Source: Ligula intestinalis
Taxonomy: Eukaryota; Platyhelminthes; Cestoda; Diphyllobothriidea; Diphyllobothriidae
Length of the DNA: 64,000 nt
Reading direction: 5' to 3'
Assembly (NCBI GenBank): GCA_036362985.1
Contig: JAYGXS010000001.1
Span: forward strand, 20,333,849-20,397,848
The notes under the pieces are model-generated. The model was not told the DNA's origin, did no database searches, and was given only the letters and a program-made list of their open reading frames with translations. Below, one piece after another: positions 45,770 to 57,659 of the stretch (position 1 is its first letter; the number at the start of each line of letters is the position of its first letter). Made by a program: the position numbers and the translations under genes.

Positions 45770-47280
45770 AAAAAAATGTCCATACGCTGATATTCAAAGA
45801 GGGCGCAGTGCAATAGCGAAGTGAACCCAACCAGTTCTTAACCTGATTGGAATATTTGGTATTTTCTGACGGCTTAATAAAAATGCCTTTTTGCTAAGAC
45901 TATGTGCTCCATTATTTTTTTTTAAATTTGCTTTCCTGATCATCCATAAGAAGGGAGGCATGTTACTGAGTTTTCGCCCCCAAAGAGTGCCCCTGCACGT
46001 TTCCAAAGGCTTCCGCATTGCAAAGCCTTTTTATGCTAGGGGCAATTCGAAGGCTTTACCAAATAAAACTTCAATCCACCTTTGCAGTTAAGCTAAATAA
46101 GTGAGCATGTTATCGATGAGTGCCTTACCGTACTGAGTTGGACATTAGTTCTACCTTAATTTGTTAATTCAGCGATCCCACAGTTGCCACCTATGTTCTA
46201 CCCATTGAAGTTTAGCTTACAGATAGAGTCTTTCGTTTTCGTACTCTCCAGTATTTCACTTATAGCATAGGATGGATGCAGAACGGAGAATGATTTTCCA
46301 AGGCTTGAACAAATTTAAACGTTCTATACGACACGGCAGAAGTCAGCCAATGATCAATGTATGTCTGCTCCCTTATACCTCCAGGTCAATGGCTGATTTT
46401 GCGCATCTTATGTGTCTTCGTAGAGCGGAAAACGCTCTTCCGCGGGAAAGCAAGATTTGAAAACCATCATTCCGCGCTACGTCGATTTCAGTAAACGCAC
46501 ACATTTCCTTCTACTGGTAGTGTGAAGTAAAACCTGCTTAGATGAACATTTTGGCAAAACTAGGGAGACCAAAAGAACTTTTTTTCACTAGTGGTCAGCT
46601 TAAATCCTATCATGACTGACATGACTTCAGAATACACTACACGATGATTAGTATCACAACCTGAGTCGAGGCCGATAAGCGAACGAGTATCGACCTGTCG
46701 CATATGTCGGCATCTTGCAGAAATTCTAGCGCGTACTGTATATCATAAGCCACCGTGCATCCGCCTAACGAGGCTCGAGCGGTAGCCCAACGACAAAACG
46801 GGTCTTGTGAGAAATTCAAATTTGTCATTCTGAAGGTGTACCCCGGCGTAATTTGCCTATATCTTCTGGTCTGCGTCCTCCCTACAGAGACAATATGCTC
46901 ACCAAAACCACCGCAAGGATAACCTGGGTGTCTTACAAGATCGCCTCAGGTGAGGTTGGGGAAGCTGGTAAGTTTCTGTTTTGTGTTTATTGCAATTATA
47001 GTATGAATGTATCAAAACTCAGTTGGTGATACAGTCACAGAATATACCAAGTTGCCATTTTAAGTTTACTCTGGACAGGTTACTTCTTTTTTAGATAAAA
47101 GTGTCTCTGTAATCTGTAATCTCTGTTATATATTGGAGTAAGCCAAAAGTAAACCTTTAAGTGGCTTATGGCACTACCTTGCGATATAAAGGCATGGTAG
47201 AATCTGAAGTTATTATATGTGAAAGTTTCTTGAACCCACACTTTCCTTATTTTCCCCGATATAACTTGGGACTGCATACT
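45770..47280. other. Intronic stretch (gene B), no recognised gene
   Basis: Short ORFs on both strands, among them a 63-codon minus ORF at 46637-46828 without a nameable family. No boundary signal was found. Confidence 0.35.
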
Positions 47281-47289
47281 AGGGGCCAA

Positions 47290-47460
47290 CCTACTAAGAT
47301 TCCGCCTCGATGACTACCTGTGTTCTACCAGACAAAACTAAAGGTGCTGATGTATGGCATGCTCGATCGAAAGATTATTGTGCCTTCTAGGTCCCTTCGG
47401 TTGTCCCCAGTCATCCTAATCATGAAAAAAGACGGGATGGGCACGTTTCATTAGCGATCG
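47290..47460 (+). pseudogene. LTR-retrotransposon reverse transcriptase start, small fragment
   Basis: The plus translation reads MLDRKIIVPSRSLRLSPVIL then IMKKDGMGTF. This corresponds to the first block of Ty3/gypsy reverse transcriptase (LD.GII.PS.SP..SPVVLV.KKDG). It is about 170 bp only, with stops on both sides, and no LTR was identified. Confidence 0.58.
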
Positions 47461-47675
47461 GTGGATGTTAATTAACAAATATGCAGACATTCACTTTGGC
47501 ATAGCGCGGAAGTAGGGGCAGAATACATAAGTCCTTGTCGTGCAAGTGTTTTTTATTCCGCTTCACAAAGAAAGAAGCATGGCACGTAGCACACAAGAGA
47601 GAAAATTATGCGAGAGTAAAAATTGCCGTTCAACAAGGCAACTACCATATGCAAAAATGTAGATACATGCTAAGA

Positions 47676-48000
47676 CAATAAATATATTCGCTGAACGTTT
47701 TTGGGGTCCAGCTTGGACCTATCTTCAGGGACAGCAGTTGATAGGAGTAGTTCGCACACAGGGACTCGCATTATCGCTTGTACCAACAGTTTATTTGGGC
47801 TTGAGATGCTCTGCTCGGCCCAATGATGGAACACATTTGTCCTTCAAGAGGTATTTGCTCATGAGCAGCTTCGGGTTCTGCACAGGCGCCTCGACAATTA
47901 CGTGTTACCGAGCTGGAAGATGAATGAGCTGTCAAAGGTATGCAGTCTTTGAAGATAGGTTTGAGTTGGAATCCCAAACGTCAAACGAATAAAGTAATTG
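47676..48000. repeat. Inverted repeat with PLE-like termini (about 60-bp arms)
   Basis: The left arm 47676-47738 and right arm 47939-48000 are inverted copies. Oriented outward, both read like CTGAAGATAGGT, a stem-loop, then CCCAAACGT...CGAATAAA. The interior (47780-47890) resembles 51620-51730. No coding sequence is left. Confidence 0.55.
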
Positions 48001-48248
48001 CCCTGGCATTCGCATCTACACGTTCTCCATTGCTTTCCCGAACTCGCGTTTTCGCTTTAGTCGGTGATTATTATTTGTTACGGCTACCCATGGTTTGCTA
48101 AAATATAGCAAACCGGACTTTAGGATCACAGAGATGAGAAGACGACGTGGTGGACCCAGTTGGTCAGCTGCTTTATGCGAACACACGGCCAAGTTTCCGC
48201 CTCTGACAGGAGACGCAAAACAACCTGCAGCTCAGAACAATAACATCA

Positions 48249-48626
48249 TTCAGAAGGAGAAGGGGCACTCACCGGGAGAGGTTTATTTGTACTCTGACGT
48301 TTCTGTTAATTATATCGTCTATCCATCTTCAGAGAGTGAATAATCTGGCTTCTGGCTCTCGTTATATGCCGCTTCTTTCGTCCACGGAGCGTGATCGATG
48401 GTTACCAGGCGGCTGGTACGGTGAGCCGTTACCATCCAGATACGCGACCTGTGCAGAGCGGCTCGAACTGGATCGGCAGACTACGCCCGCGGACCAAAGA
48501 AGCGGCATGTAACGAAAGCCAGGAGCCAGAGTATTCAGTCTTTGAAGCTGGATAGACGCGAGAACTATCCGAAACGTTAGATCACAAATAAACCTCTTAC
48601 GGTGAAGGCCCTTTCCCCTTCTGACT
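48249..48626. repeat. Inverted repeat, about 140-bp arms with 95-bp spacer
   Basis: Arms 48249-48391 and 48488-48626 match in inverted orientation: CTCGTTATATGCCGCTTCTT against the reverse of AAGAAGCGGCATGTAACGA, and outer blocks CAAATAAACCTCT and CCCCTTCTGA. The outer portion of each arm carries a hammerhead-like motif. No PLE coding remnant is left between them. Confidence 0.68.
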
Positions 48627-49046
48627 TACCGCCTAGGAATCGAATTTTCGCTACAATTACAATAATATCCTTGTACTGCTGCCAGAATCACCTCTCTCCT
48701 CCTTTCGAGAACGTGATGCTGATGATCAGAGAAATAACGCACCTTTATGTGGACAGTTCATGCAATGTGCGGTAGTCAGGTCGTGCGTGAATCACATTGG
48801 GAGGAACCTTTAACTCTGTAAGTCACTCGCGTCCAACACAGCATCCATAATCTGAGCTTTGTGACTGCCGAACTGGCAGAAAAAGGACGAGGTCCTTACT
48901 GAGCAAGACAGAGTTTTAATTTAAAAAACAGGACACGGTGAAACTTTTGAGAATCCTTAGTATTTGTGGTTGCAGCATCATGTCAAACATGCGGTCACAG
49001 TGTAAGGCAGAATGTGCAAAAGTGGGGGGGGGGGGAGCGCACTCAC

Positions 49047-49161
49047 CATTCGTGAGACTAAATTCTTGTTGCAGTAACTGACTGAGAGTGATACAGGCTC
49101 CAGCTAGATAGCAGGTCTTCACGAGTTTGGAAAGAAACTTTGGATAGACTGTACTTGACAC
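49047..49161 (-). CDS. Gene B, exon 3 (first membrane helix)
   Basis: The acceptor TTTTATTCTTTAG and donor GTGAGT bound 115 nt (38 codons plus one base, phase 0 to 1). The peptide contains YPKFLSKLVK followed by a moderately hydrophobic helix (TCYLAGACITLSQLL). Length, phase and helix position correspond to gene A exon 3. MARVEL proteins start their first helix after a similar short lead (family knowledge). The helix is weaker than in gene A. The downstream intron (41415-49046) is 7.6 kb of AT-rich DNA and repeats. Confidence 0.73.
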
Positions 49162-49544
49162 CTAAAGAATAAAACATATTATCGCAACCTAGGTTAAATT
49201 ATCAGGCACTTTGGATGTTAGAGTGTCTGTTTTTAATATTTAAGCAAACAGAATGAGCCTTAGCCTGCATTGCATGCACAAATCAACCAAAACTTACACG
49301 ACATCTTTTGAAATATTACTGAAGGTAGGATAAAAAGCCAAGCTGACTGTGCACCCGATCGCACTGCTCTCAACGGCATCAAGTGTTTAATTCTCAAGGT
49401 CGTTACCTATAAGCTGCAGTATATTCGCTATCTCACTAAACGTGCACGCAAATTCTGAACTGTTTTCGATTTGAATCAATTACTCACGTAGGGTTATACT
49501 ATTGCTAACGGTAAAAAATCAAAATATTTTAGAATGAAGTTGTT

Positions 49545-50440
49545 GACTCTTGAAGGAGCATCTTTCTGACCGCCTGCAAAAAGTGCACTCTGTAGAAGAT
49601 GGCTGGTAAAGTAGTGTGTATTTTATCATGCATTTTCATCACCCCTGCGAATTCAAATATATTTTTAAAAAATGCATTTAATATCCTTTCTTGTGCTCGT
49701 TTGGGTAGATAATTATGGCTTTTTCGAATTTTATGGTTGAAGAAAGGGTATATTTCCTTGTAAAAATATTTTCTAACTTGCCATATCTAGTATTTTAATC
49801 ATACCACCGTTACACTTGAATTCAAGGTTTTCAAACAAAATGCCATATGCATTCTCTTATCATGTGGGGAAATATTCACATAGTTTTCATAATATTTTAC
49901 ATTGGATGTGGACTAAGGTGTATAATTCATAAGCACCATTAATGAATGTACATGTATGCTGCCTTAGGAATGCAAATTCCACGCTCGTAAAACATCTCAT
50001 TATTGGCAACTCTTTTGAAACCGAAAAATACGTTTCCTTCAAGTATACATTTTAAAGAAGGCGTAGTTTTCTACCAAACAAGTACAAGAAAGGATAGTGT
50101 TATGCCTTCTTTCTATAAAATGAACTTGACTTCATAAGAGCGATGAAAATTAATGAACAATATCCATACGACTTAAGTAGCCATTTCTTACAGCGAGTAA
50201 TGTTTGCAGGCAGTTATAAGGAAGTTCATTTAAGAGCAGGAATCCTTAAGTGACTGGCAGGTTTTGATATTAGGCTGTACGACCAGCATCCTTAAAACGA
50301 TACCTCATTAACATGATCAAATCGAAAACACATCGTAAAATTTTCATTGAGGTTTCATGAGATAGAGAATTTAATGCACTCGTTACTGCTTTACTGCGAT
50401 TTTTAAATTTTGCTGTTGCTACAATAATATGACGGCAGTT
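49545..50440 (+). repeat. Long AT-rich dispersed repeat, most complete copy
   Basis: About 0.9 kb sharing the ordered landmarks listed for 44925-45760, such as GCGAATTCAAATATATTTTT, TTCTTGTGCTCGTTTGGGTA, AATTCAAGGTTTTCAAAC and GAGGTTTCATGAGATAG. It lies in intron 2 of gene B (between 49162 and 57362). Confidence 0.62.
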
Positions 50441-50449
50441 CGGTCGCAA

Positions 50450-51940
50450 AAAACTAGGAAATTCATAGATAGCCTTACGGAATGAACGTAGAGTCTGTGT
50501 CTTGAGCGTTCACTACTTCACAGCGGTCAAAATCTGTGCGACACCTACCGCACTCTTGTAGCGGCTCATGCCTGGCTGACTAGCTCGCATCGAAGTGCAA
50601 TTTCCCAACGGCTCGCCTACGTGGTTTTTGACGTCTCGATCAGCCAATCACGGTCCCCGCATCTACGCTCAAAAACCAGGCGACGAATGGGGAGCTTGCA
50701 CGCGTGCCCATTGCAAGTTGCCTCTTTGCCCAAAATCTCCAGGCCGACCTAGCCAATGAAAGCTATCTGGCTCTTTGTCTTCTGGCCCGACTACTCAAAG
50801 AACTGACTTGGAAATCGGCTCTGAGCGAGACGGGTTGGAGGCCGCGCGCTCATGCGCCTCCGGCCATACAGCCATGCCGGATGGACTGGCAACTTTCCCA
50901 TAACTTTTCTGTAAACAATACACTGTTCCGTCTACTCTCGCCTTTCCACCGTCTTCTCTCCAATCTCCTAAGGAACTAGGGTCTGGAAGATTTTAGGTGT
51001 TAAGGCCATAACCGTCGTAGCCTTAGCTGTTATACTCTCTTAGCCGATCCGCTAACATTTAAGGTGTAAGGAGGAGATAAACGAACAGTTAGCAGGCAGC
51101 TAGCATACAGGTAGCGAGCCGCGCTCACGACAGGCTATTGATTGGCCTACACACGTCAAACACATACTTGCAGTAAATCGATCAATAATTTAAAATTTAA
51201 GCTGCAGCCAGCTGGCGAGTCACAAGCCAATCATGTCGCTACCCACGCCAGAACATGAGCTGATTGGCCTGCTGGACATATTTTTGTGCGCGTTTGTTGC
51301 CCCAAATATGCTGTTTTTGCTCTCTGCTTGTCATGTTCATTCTTGGGGGCTCACACAAGACGTAAATAGGCGGTGACATCTCGGCTTTGGCTACCATTAA
51401 AACATGAGGTAGTGTCAAGAAAAATATAGGTCGGATCGTGCAGAGTGTCTGACAATGATAAAAAGCATAGAAGAAGAACATGGGAGTGTTGGAATATGGC
51501 GTTTATTGGCCCGACTTTTGAGATTCTCGCTCAAATCCGTCATCAGAAACCGAAACACCATGTTCCAGCATTTGCATCTTATTCTGAACTCCATTCTGGA
51601 AAGTATCTGTACAGTTTTGTCAGCAATTTGTCTGGGCGCTAACCCATCCCGTCGGCTCGATGATGGGAGCCATTTAGACCTCAAGAGCTAATAACCCGCA
51701 GACTTGGTTACAGTGCAGATGTCCGGACAGTGTATTACTGTTAAACAGAACAATAAACAACTCAGTACACGAGACACAATTTAATAAATTTCCTGGTCAA
51801 AAATAGTTTAAAAGAGCTGACGAAATAAAAAGGCAGGTCTTGAGGCATTAACCCTAACTTAACGCAAGGGAGGCCAAAACCGTCAGCATGATTACGGCAA
51901 CGGAGTCGATCCTCACCCAGACAAAAGCAACAGATAATAT
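50450..51940. other. GC-richer intronic stretch, no gene recognised
   Basis: 50560-51240 is GC-richer and contains several CCAAT-type motifs (AGCCAATCA, AGCCAATGA, GATTGGCC), as a promoter or LTR might, but no coding family follows. A 91-codon plus ORF at 50704 shows no signature. Confidence 0.3.
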
Positions 51941-51993
51941 TTATTTAATGAAAAAGGCATCCTTTGGGAAATGAGCAAGTTTATTGAGTAAAT

Positions 51994-52024
51994 TTTCGAC
52001 ACTGGATCCCCAGTTCATCATCAG
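51994..52024 (-). ncRNA. Hammerhead-ribozyme-like core
   Basis: On the minus strand the motif is CTGATGA, then T, a stem-loop (GAACTGG, loop GGAT, CCAGTGTC), then GAAA. CTGATGA and GAAA are the two invariant core boxes of hammerhead ribozymes, and the intervening sequence can form stem II with one bulge. Type I hammerheads are known from PLE untranslated ends (family knowledge). The flanking stems I and III were not proven. Confidence 0.55.
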
Positions 52025-52927
52025 ACTTAAGAGCAATTTGCAAACAACAGTTAGCATTTCAAAGTGCTGATACAGTTATATAGTCATCTGTTGTTGGCGT
52101 TAATTGGGGGTTACAATTTGCATCACATCGGGATGGACATGATTATCAGTCATAATGATGTACTGACTAATTGAGAACTGTAAGTTGAGTCAGTCCAGGG
52201 TCAGTCCGGGGTCTGTCCAGGTTATCCGGTGTGAACACTAATTGCGGTTCATGTATGTCCATGTTTGTCGGCTGCAGTCTTTTCCACCTTTCTTTTGGAT
52301 GTTTGTACACTCCAGCTAACTCGATACGCCGGTTGATGCATGAATCATCGGAGCACATGGCCTCAAGAAATTCTCGGCCTTTTCCGACTATGAGTGTTTT
52401 GTCCCATGCAAAAGTATATCCTGTGTCAAGGCAATGCAAAGCCACTTCGGAAAAACAGTCATGTCTCTTCGCTGCCGATTGGTGCTCGTGGATGCGTGTG
52501 GAGACAGATCTTCCTGTTTGGCCACAATATACCATTTCAAAGCTTCACATGGGATTTTGTAGATGGTTTCTTTTTTATCGAGGTAGCCAACCCTATCTTT
52601 GGGGTGTACTAACTGAGTGCGTAAAGTCGCCATCGGTTTGTGCGCCACTTTTATTTGGTGTTTACGCAAGTATCTTCCAACGAGCTCAGACACGTTCCTT
52701 ATAGAGGGAACCAGATAGTTCCGCTCAGGCGCCGGACTGACCCCAGACTGACCCTGGACTGACTCAACTTACAGTTCTCAATTAGTCCGGACATCTTTGT
52801 GACTGATAATCATGTCCATCCCGATGTGATGCAAATTGTAACCCCCAATTAACGCCAACACCAGATGACTATATAACTGTATCAGCACTTTGAAATGCTA
52901 ACTGTTGTTTGCAAATTTCTCTTAAGT

Positions 52928-52958
52928 CTGACGACGAACTGGGGATCCAGTGTCGAAA
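52928..52958 (+). ncRNA. Hammerhead-ribozyme-like core, inverted partner
   Basis: CTGACGA, stem-loop GAACTGG-GGAT-CCAGTGTC, then GAAA. The core differs from the 51994 copy only at the permitted variable base of CUGANGA and one stem-flanking base. Confidence 0.52.
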
Positions 52959-53059
52959 ATTTATTCAATAAACTTGCTTATTTCCCAAAGGATGCCTTTC
53001 CATGAAATTACATTTCTTGGGATGCCTGCCTTTCAGTTTATACAAAGATGATATTTAGT

Positions 53060-54240
53060 CCTGTAGGGTCTAAGCCATGGGTGTTTTCAGAATACTAAAA
53101 TGTTCATGCCCGGATTCATAAAGTAATACAAGGAGAATTTTCAGTAGAAGTTACGTATTGTGTGCAGAAACTTAGTGAGGGATCTAAAGTCCCAACTTTC
53201 CGGGCTTGCGCGTGCATCTGTTTGCTATCGTGATGTGGGTTTGAATGTGGTAGCTACCCGCTTGATCAGTTGTTTGGCCAATATCACTTGATGGCATCTA
53301 AAATTGCTCGTGCACTTAGTCGACTTCATCTAAATCAATGGTCGAACATGCATATAATTGACCGTCCCAGAGTCAGTTGACGACCTGCAATCACGTGACC
53401 TCTTGCGTGGCCTGGCGCACGAGGTGGTATACGCTACAGTCATCAACGACCTGGTCCTCATTATACATGCACACGGCTACTGTAAGGGTTAATTGGGTCT
53501 TACAAATGGTGAGACGGTCACAAGGACCACATTATTAATTAGTACTTACAGCCTGAGATCCGGTTATCTTAGCAGCTCTCAAGCCCTCAAGCGATGACCT
53601 TTTTGCACTTTGTGGCACCAGAACTTCTAGGGCGAGAAATATACTGATTTGCCATGGAAATGTATTCACCAGTGCCTGGTCCACTGTTGAACGTTGACAT
53701 TGGGTGCAATGGCTACTACGGACTTATCGTTGGTCGACAAATTCATGCAATGAGTCCATCTGACTTCCGTTGTGCTTCATCACAGCTGCAATGCATCCTT
53801 TATTTGTGGACAAAGCTCTTAAGTTTCAGACAACAAACACACTTTTGGACGTATTTATGTAGCGGATCGCAGTAAGATTATACTTCATGTATAGAGCAAT
53901 CAAAGAAGAATGAGTGAAAGAAGGATCACAGGTGGTGAGCTGGACCGTAACGCGGCTAAGGTCAGGGGGTCGTGATGCCAATCACACACGCCAACACAGG
54001 CACAAGATCGTCAGACACAGACGTGCCAATTTTAGACACCCAAAGCTTAAGCCATTTTACAAGCACGCAGTGCAGGTGGTTGGATTCAGCAGAGGAAAAC
54101 TAGTGATATCCATCTTGGAGCCGTCTTAGGAACTGCTCAGTTAATGTTATAAGGAATCATATGAGCAGCCATGAGCACGTCAAAATCAACGACCAGGAAA
54201 ATTAAGGCATATCAGGATTTCGATTTTTGATGCACTCTTT
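53060..54240. other. Intronic stretch, no gene recognised
   Basis: Short ORFs and no signature. Basic-rich reading at 53914-54129 has no family match. Confidence 0.35.
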
Positions 54241-54249
54241 CCCGGGTAA

Positions 54250-54790
54250 TGTACAAATTTTGCCAGCTTCGTGCCTGTTAACTTCAAATTTCGGCGCGAA
54301 AGTTGAAAAGGGTCTGTTCGACCGATAACATCGTAGAAGAGCTTGAGGATGTGGAAGGTTTTTTCAACAAAATGGGTATCCTAATCGATTAATTGTTAAG
54401 AGCATAGCTGAAATACCGCCTAGGCCCTCGGTTATAACAGCAGAGATGAAACGAATTTGCAAGGCACCTGAATCAAACTGTATCTAGCACCTTTCCAGCA
54501 GCCAACCTCCGTGTAAATATCGCGACTATTTCCATCCCATACGGAGAGATCAAGGAAAAACTGCCATTTCCGACCACGTATATGTGCATCTTTTCATTCA
54601 ACTGCTCCTATGGTGCAGAATATATAAGTCGCATGGGCGGCAATGTGTCCAAAAGAGTACGAGAACATTTTTCAGCATGGTTAGTGAGGGGAAAATCAAA
54701 GCAAATTAACGGTTCCATTCTAGCACACATGGCTTTCTGATTAATGTATAAGGCGCCCTTAAGCTATTCGAAATTCTCTGGACACCCTCT
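54250..54790 (+). pseudogene. PLE linker and GIY-YIG fragment
   Basis: The plus translation at about 54590-54735 reads FNCSYGAEYISRMGGNVSKR then VREHFSAWLVRGKSKQINGS and ILAHM. This matches the metal-binding lead and GIY-YIG core of the 16351 ORF (C.CGCKYIGRT.RQL..R.KEHLP.WL). The upstream part to 54250 looks like a decayed linker with stops. Confidence 0.6.
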
Positions 54791-55439
54791 GTTGGCTACG
54801 GCAGAAGCGGCTGGCATCAGCCTACGCAAACCAGTCATGTGCGCGCAAAAGAACTTCGTAACGGTGCCACAGTTACCAAGGCCGCAAGCAGCCAATTCAG
54901 CCATCCGCAGCCCATTACCTGTCTCGGATTGCAGTCCCCGCTGACGCTGTCCTGTTGACCTAATCCTCTCCCTCACTGGCCATTACAACCCACTTCTTTT
55001 GTATACCAACTCACCTTCTGTATTAAGTTGAGTATAATACAGATCTACAGCTCCTCAGAGAATTAATCGATAGGAAACATATACTCGTCAATTTATCTGT
55101 TGAAAAACTAAACTGTTACAAGTGACTTTTTACCAAGTTTGCATTTTTACTATCAATTATAACGGCTTTCATTAACTTAAATATGCCTTATACAATCAAT
55201 GCAGTAAATATTCATTTTTATACTTATTCGATAGCAAATAACATCTTCAAATTTTATGCTGAAAGAAAATGTTTCCTTCAGCTTAAAAATATTAAGTTAT
55301 GAGATTTTTAAGACTGTGCGATACCAATCCATAAATAATGTAACCTTTTCATTAACCAAAGAAGCTTATAAGGCATGCAATATGGCCCAAATCCAACGCA
55401 AAATCTTATGAGCCCTTGACCACATCTTTACTCCGATGA

Positions 55440-55860
55440 TTCATGCATCAACAGGCGTATCGAGTTAGCTGGAGTGTACAAAAACCTCAAAGAAAGGTGG
55501 AAGAGACTGCAGCCAACAAACATGGACCAACATGAGCCGCAATTAGCATTCACACCAGATGACTTGGATTGACATCGGACTGACTCAAATTACAGTTGCC
55601 AATTAGATATTACGCCATTGCGACTGCTACTCATGTTCACCACACTGTGATGCAAATTTTAATTCCAAATTAACGCCTACACCAGATGACTATATAACTC
55701 TATCAGCACTTTGAAATGGTAACTGTTCTTTGCACATTCCTCTCAAGTCTGACGGTGACCTGGGGATCCAGTGTCGAAAATTTACATAGTTAACTTAATC
55801 ATTTTCCCAAAGGACGTCATTCCTTGAAATTACATTTCTTTTGATGCCTGCCTTTCAGTT
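55440..55860 (+). mobile_element. PLE ORF end and 3' UTR
   Basis: The plus frame gives DSCINRRIELAGVYKNLKER then WKRLQPTNMDQHEPQLAF and a stop, almost identical to the end of the minus ORF at 52167. About 290 bp of UTR homologous to the 52738-53003 arm follows, containing a hammerhead-like core. It is strongly 5'-truncated. Confidence 0.72.
55749..55779 (+). ncRNA. Decayed hammerhead-like core
   Basis: CTGACGGTGA, ACCTGG-GGAT-CCAGTGTC-like stem-loop, then GAAA. The first box is mutated relative to the 52928 copy, so activity is unlikely. Confidence 0.38.
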
Positions 55861-55869
55861 TATACCAAA

Positions 55870-57360
55870 CATTTTCATAATAACGAAGAAAAATATGTGA
55901 TTTTCCTCGGACGGAATGCGCATAAAATGTATTCAGCAACGAACTACTAGGTCGAAATTTATTGGACTCTTGAAACATTGGTTATCAACTGCGTACAAGA
56001 AAGAGTATGTTTGTTAATGATTTCTACAAATTATATTTTAATTTATCAAAGCATTTAAACTAAGTGGCAATCAGAGATACTTCTTAGGCAGTCTTTTATA
56101 CGGCATGCTGTTTTTGCAGACCCAAAAGCTAGCATCCGGAATAGACTCAAGTGTCTTAGGATTATGCTGCCGGCAAACCTTTCCTCCTGAACTACTAATC
56201 GCTGTGAGACTACTTTCAGTGTTCCGAAGACCCCAGACAGCCAGACAAGTGACTTCCGTTAGCACTCGGCGAACCTTCATTAACGAATGTCAAACTCGCT
56301 AACTGCCAATCTTACTAACCTTTTTGACTATAAAACGAATTTTAAAATTTATGTTAGCAATGCTGCCACAGGGAGTTGGGTTAAGGAGAAATGTCTCAGT
56401 GGTAGTACTCAATGTGCACATCAGATCAGAAGTATTTTTTTCAAAAACTGATAGTTAGATCAAATTAATTGCACGAATGAGCACCTTGTTTCAGCTTATT
56501 CCGGAAAAATTACCTTATAGTAGTTGACCCCATGTAAGTTATTGAGGCAACATGCGAAACTGGCATATAATTATTCGAAAGCGCAAGCTAATAAGAGGCA
56601 GCCATATAAATCAAGCCTACCTCTTTCCATACATTCTTAGGGCCATGTTTCTATAAAGTTCTTGCTTAATTTGTGTTTGAGGAACAGGTTCAAATGGATC
56701 ATTTTCTTGACTTTCTAACCGATGATCATGCATAATGAGATGAACATAAAATTTGTCCGTTATCTACGTATACAAAGGGTGGACTATTGGGTGTCAAGTG
56801 GGTGGCTATATCGAGTATCTTCGATGTCCTTTTAATGCCAATCTCAAGTGTTCGTGGCGGTAGGCCTAACTTGCAATGACTTACAGTTCTACCGATAATA
56901 ACTAGCAGATGATAGACCTATGATCCAATTATACAGTCATTAAATTAACCCAGTTCATAATTTCTAACCCAGCTCTCCCTCTCTCCGGTAAGGCATTTGA
57001 GTTGAACCGGGAGCTGTGGTAAGCAAACGTTCCTCCAAACCCAGATTCAGCTCTGAAAAAAGACGCCTGGTATTTCCCGAAGAATCGAACCCTAACACGA
57101 TGAAGGAGTGATTTAAGCTCTGATGTCTCAAAACACTCCCTCGATCCATCGCGGCTTACTCAAATTCACAAATATCTAGGGTTGCTGTAGGCGTTGTGTT
57201 CACTTTCGTTCTGTGATCATTCTCTCTTCAGTAAATAATCTAAACTGCATTTTTAAACCTAGAACCCAGTCCGGATAACCGTCTTCACGGAAAAGAGGCT
57301 TCTGCGTTTCAAATAATATAATAAAGGTTTCGGAAGTGAAAATAAACAGATAAAGAACTC
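55870..57360. other. Intronic stretch, no gene recognised
   Basis: AT-rich. A 69-codon minus ORF at 56071-56280 has protein-like composition but weak splice sites. A block near 57100 resembles the repeat at 42900. Confidence 0.35.
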
Positions 57361-57362
57361 AC

Positions 57363-57430
57363 ATTTTTGTGCATTGTTTGAGCCTCACATAGGATTTCCG
57401 CTTCCCTCACTGGTTCTGCTACTTCCATTA
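57363..57430 (-). CDS. Gene B, exon 2 (cytosolic N-terminal segment)
   Basis: The acceptor TATTTTAG and donor GTGAGTTC enclose 68 nt, two bases plus 22 codons, in phase 1 to phase 0. The peptide starts MEVAEPVREAE and is polar. Position, phases and the initial Met-acidic-Val match gene A exon 2 (19930-20003). If translation starts at this ATG rather than in the 58.5-kb exon, the product would be about 164 aa instead of 212. The next intron is about 8.2 kb (49162-57362) and holds several PLE fragments. Confidence 0.68.
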
Positions 57431-57659
57431 CTAAAATATAATCAAAGGGCATCACAGTGTTAAGAACTGATTTAAGCTTCTGTTAAGTGCGTTGCTCAGT
57501 TAAAATGTCCACTCACGTCAAGCATTAAGTTCACAGCTTCTAAATGCCGGCTACTGTGTATACGGCTACATTCGGCAGTTTCACAAGCAAAAATGAAGAC
57601 AAAGTATAATTTTGCGCATTTTTAATATCCGTTTACGCACCGATAATTAAGAAGGGAAA

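Larger units (their letters stand above)
51947..53003. mobile_element. Fold-back PLE: 265-bp inverted UTR arms around a minus GIY-YIG ORF
   Basis: Arms 51947-52215 and 52738-53003 are close inverted copies. Between them, minus strand 52693-52167, one frameshift separates LVGRYLRKHQIKVAHKPMAT...YLDKKETIYKIPCE (linker) from YCGQTGRSVSTRIHEHQSAA (GIY-YIG), EVALHCLDTGYTF, REFLEAMCSDDSCINRRIEL and a long tail. The reverse transcriptase is missing. Each arm contains a hammerhead-like core. The plus tail resembles 55440-55860. Confidence 0.8.

Noticed and set aside
46637..46828. 63-codon minus ORF (VAYDIQYALEFLQDADICDR) considered as a retroelement piece
   Set aside because: No catalytic or structural motif could be tied to a known family.
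56071..56280. Minus ORF of 69 codons with protein-like composition
   Set aside because: No good acceptor or donor in phase, and no matching exon at the gene A locus.
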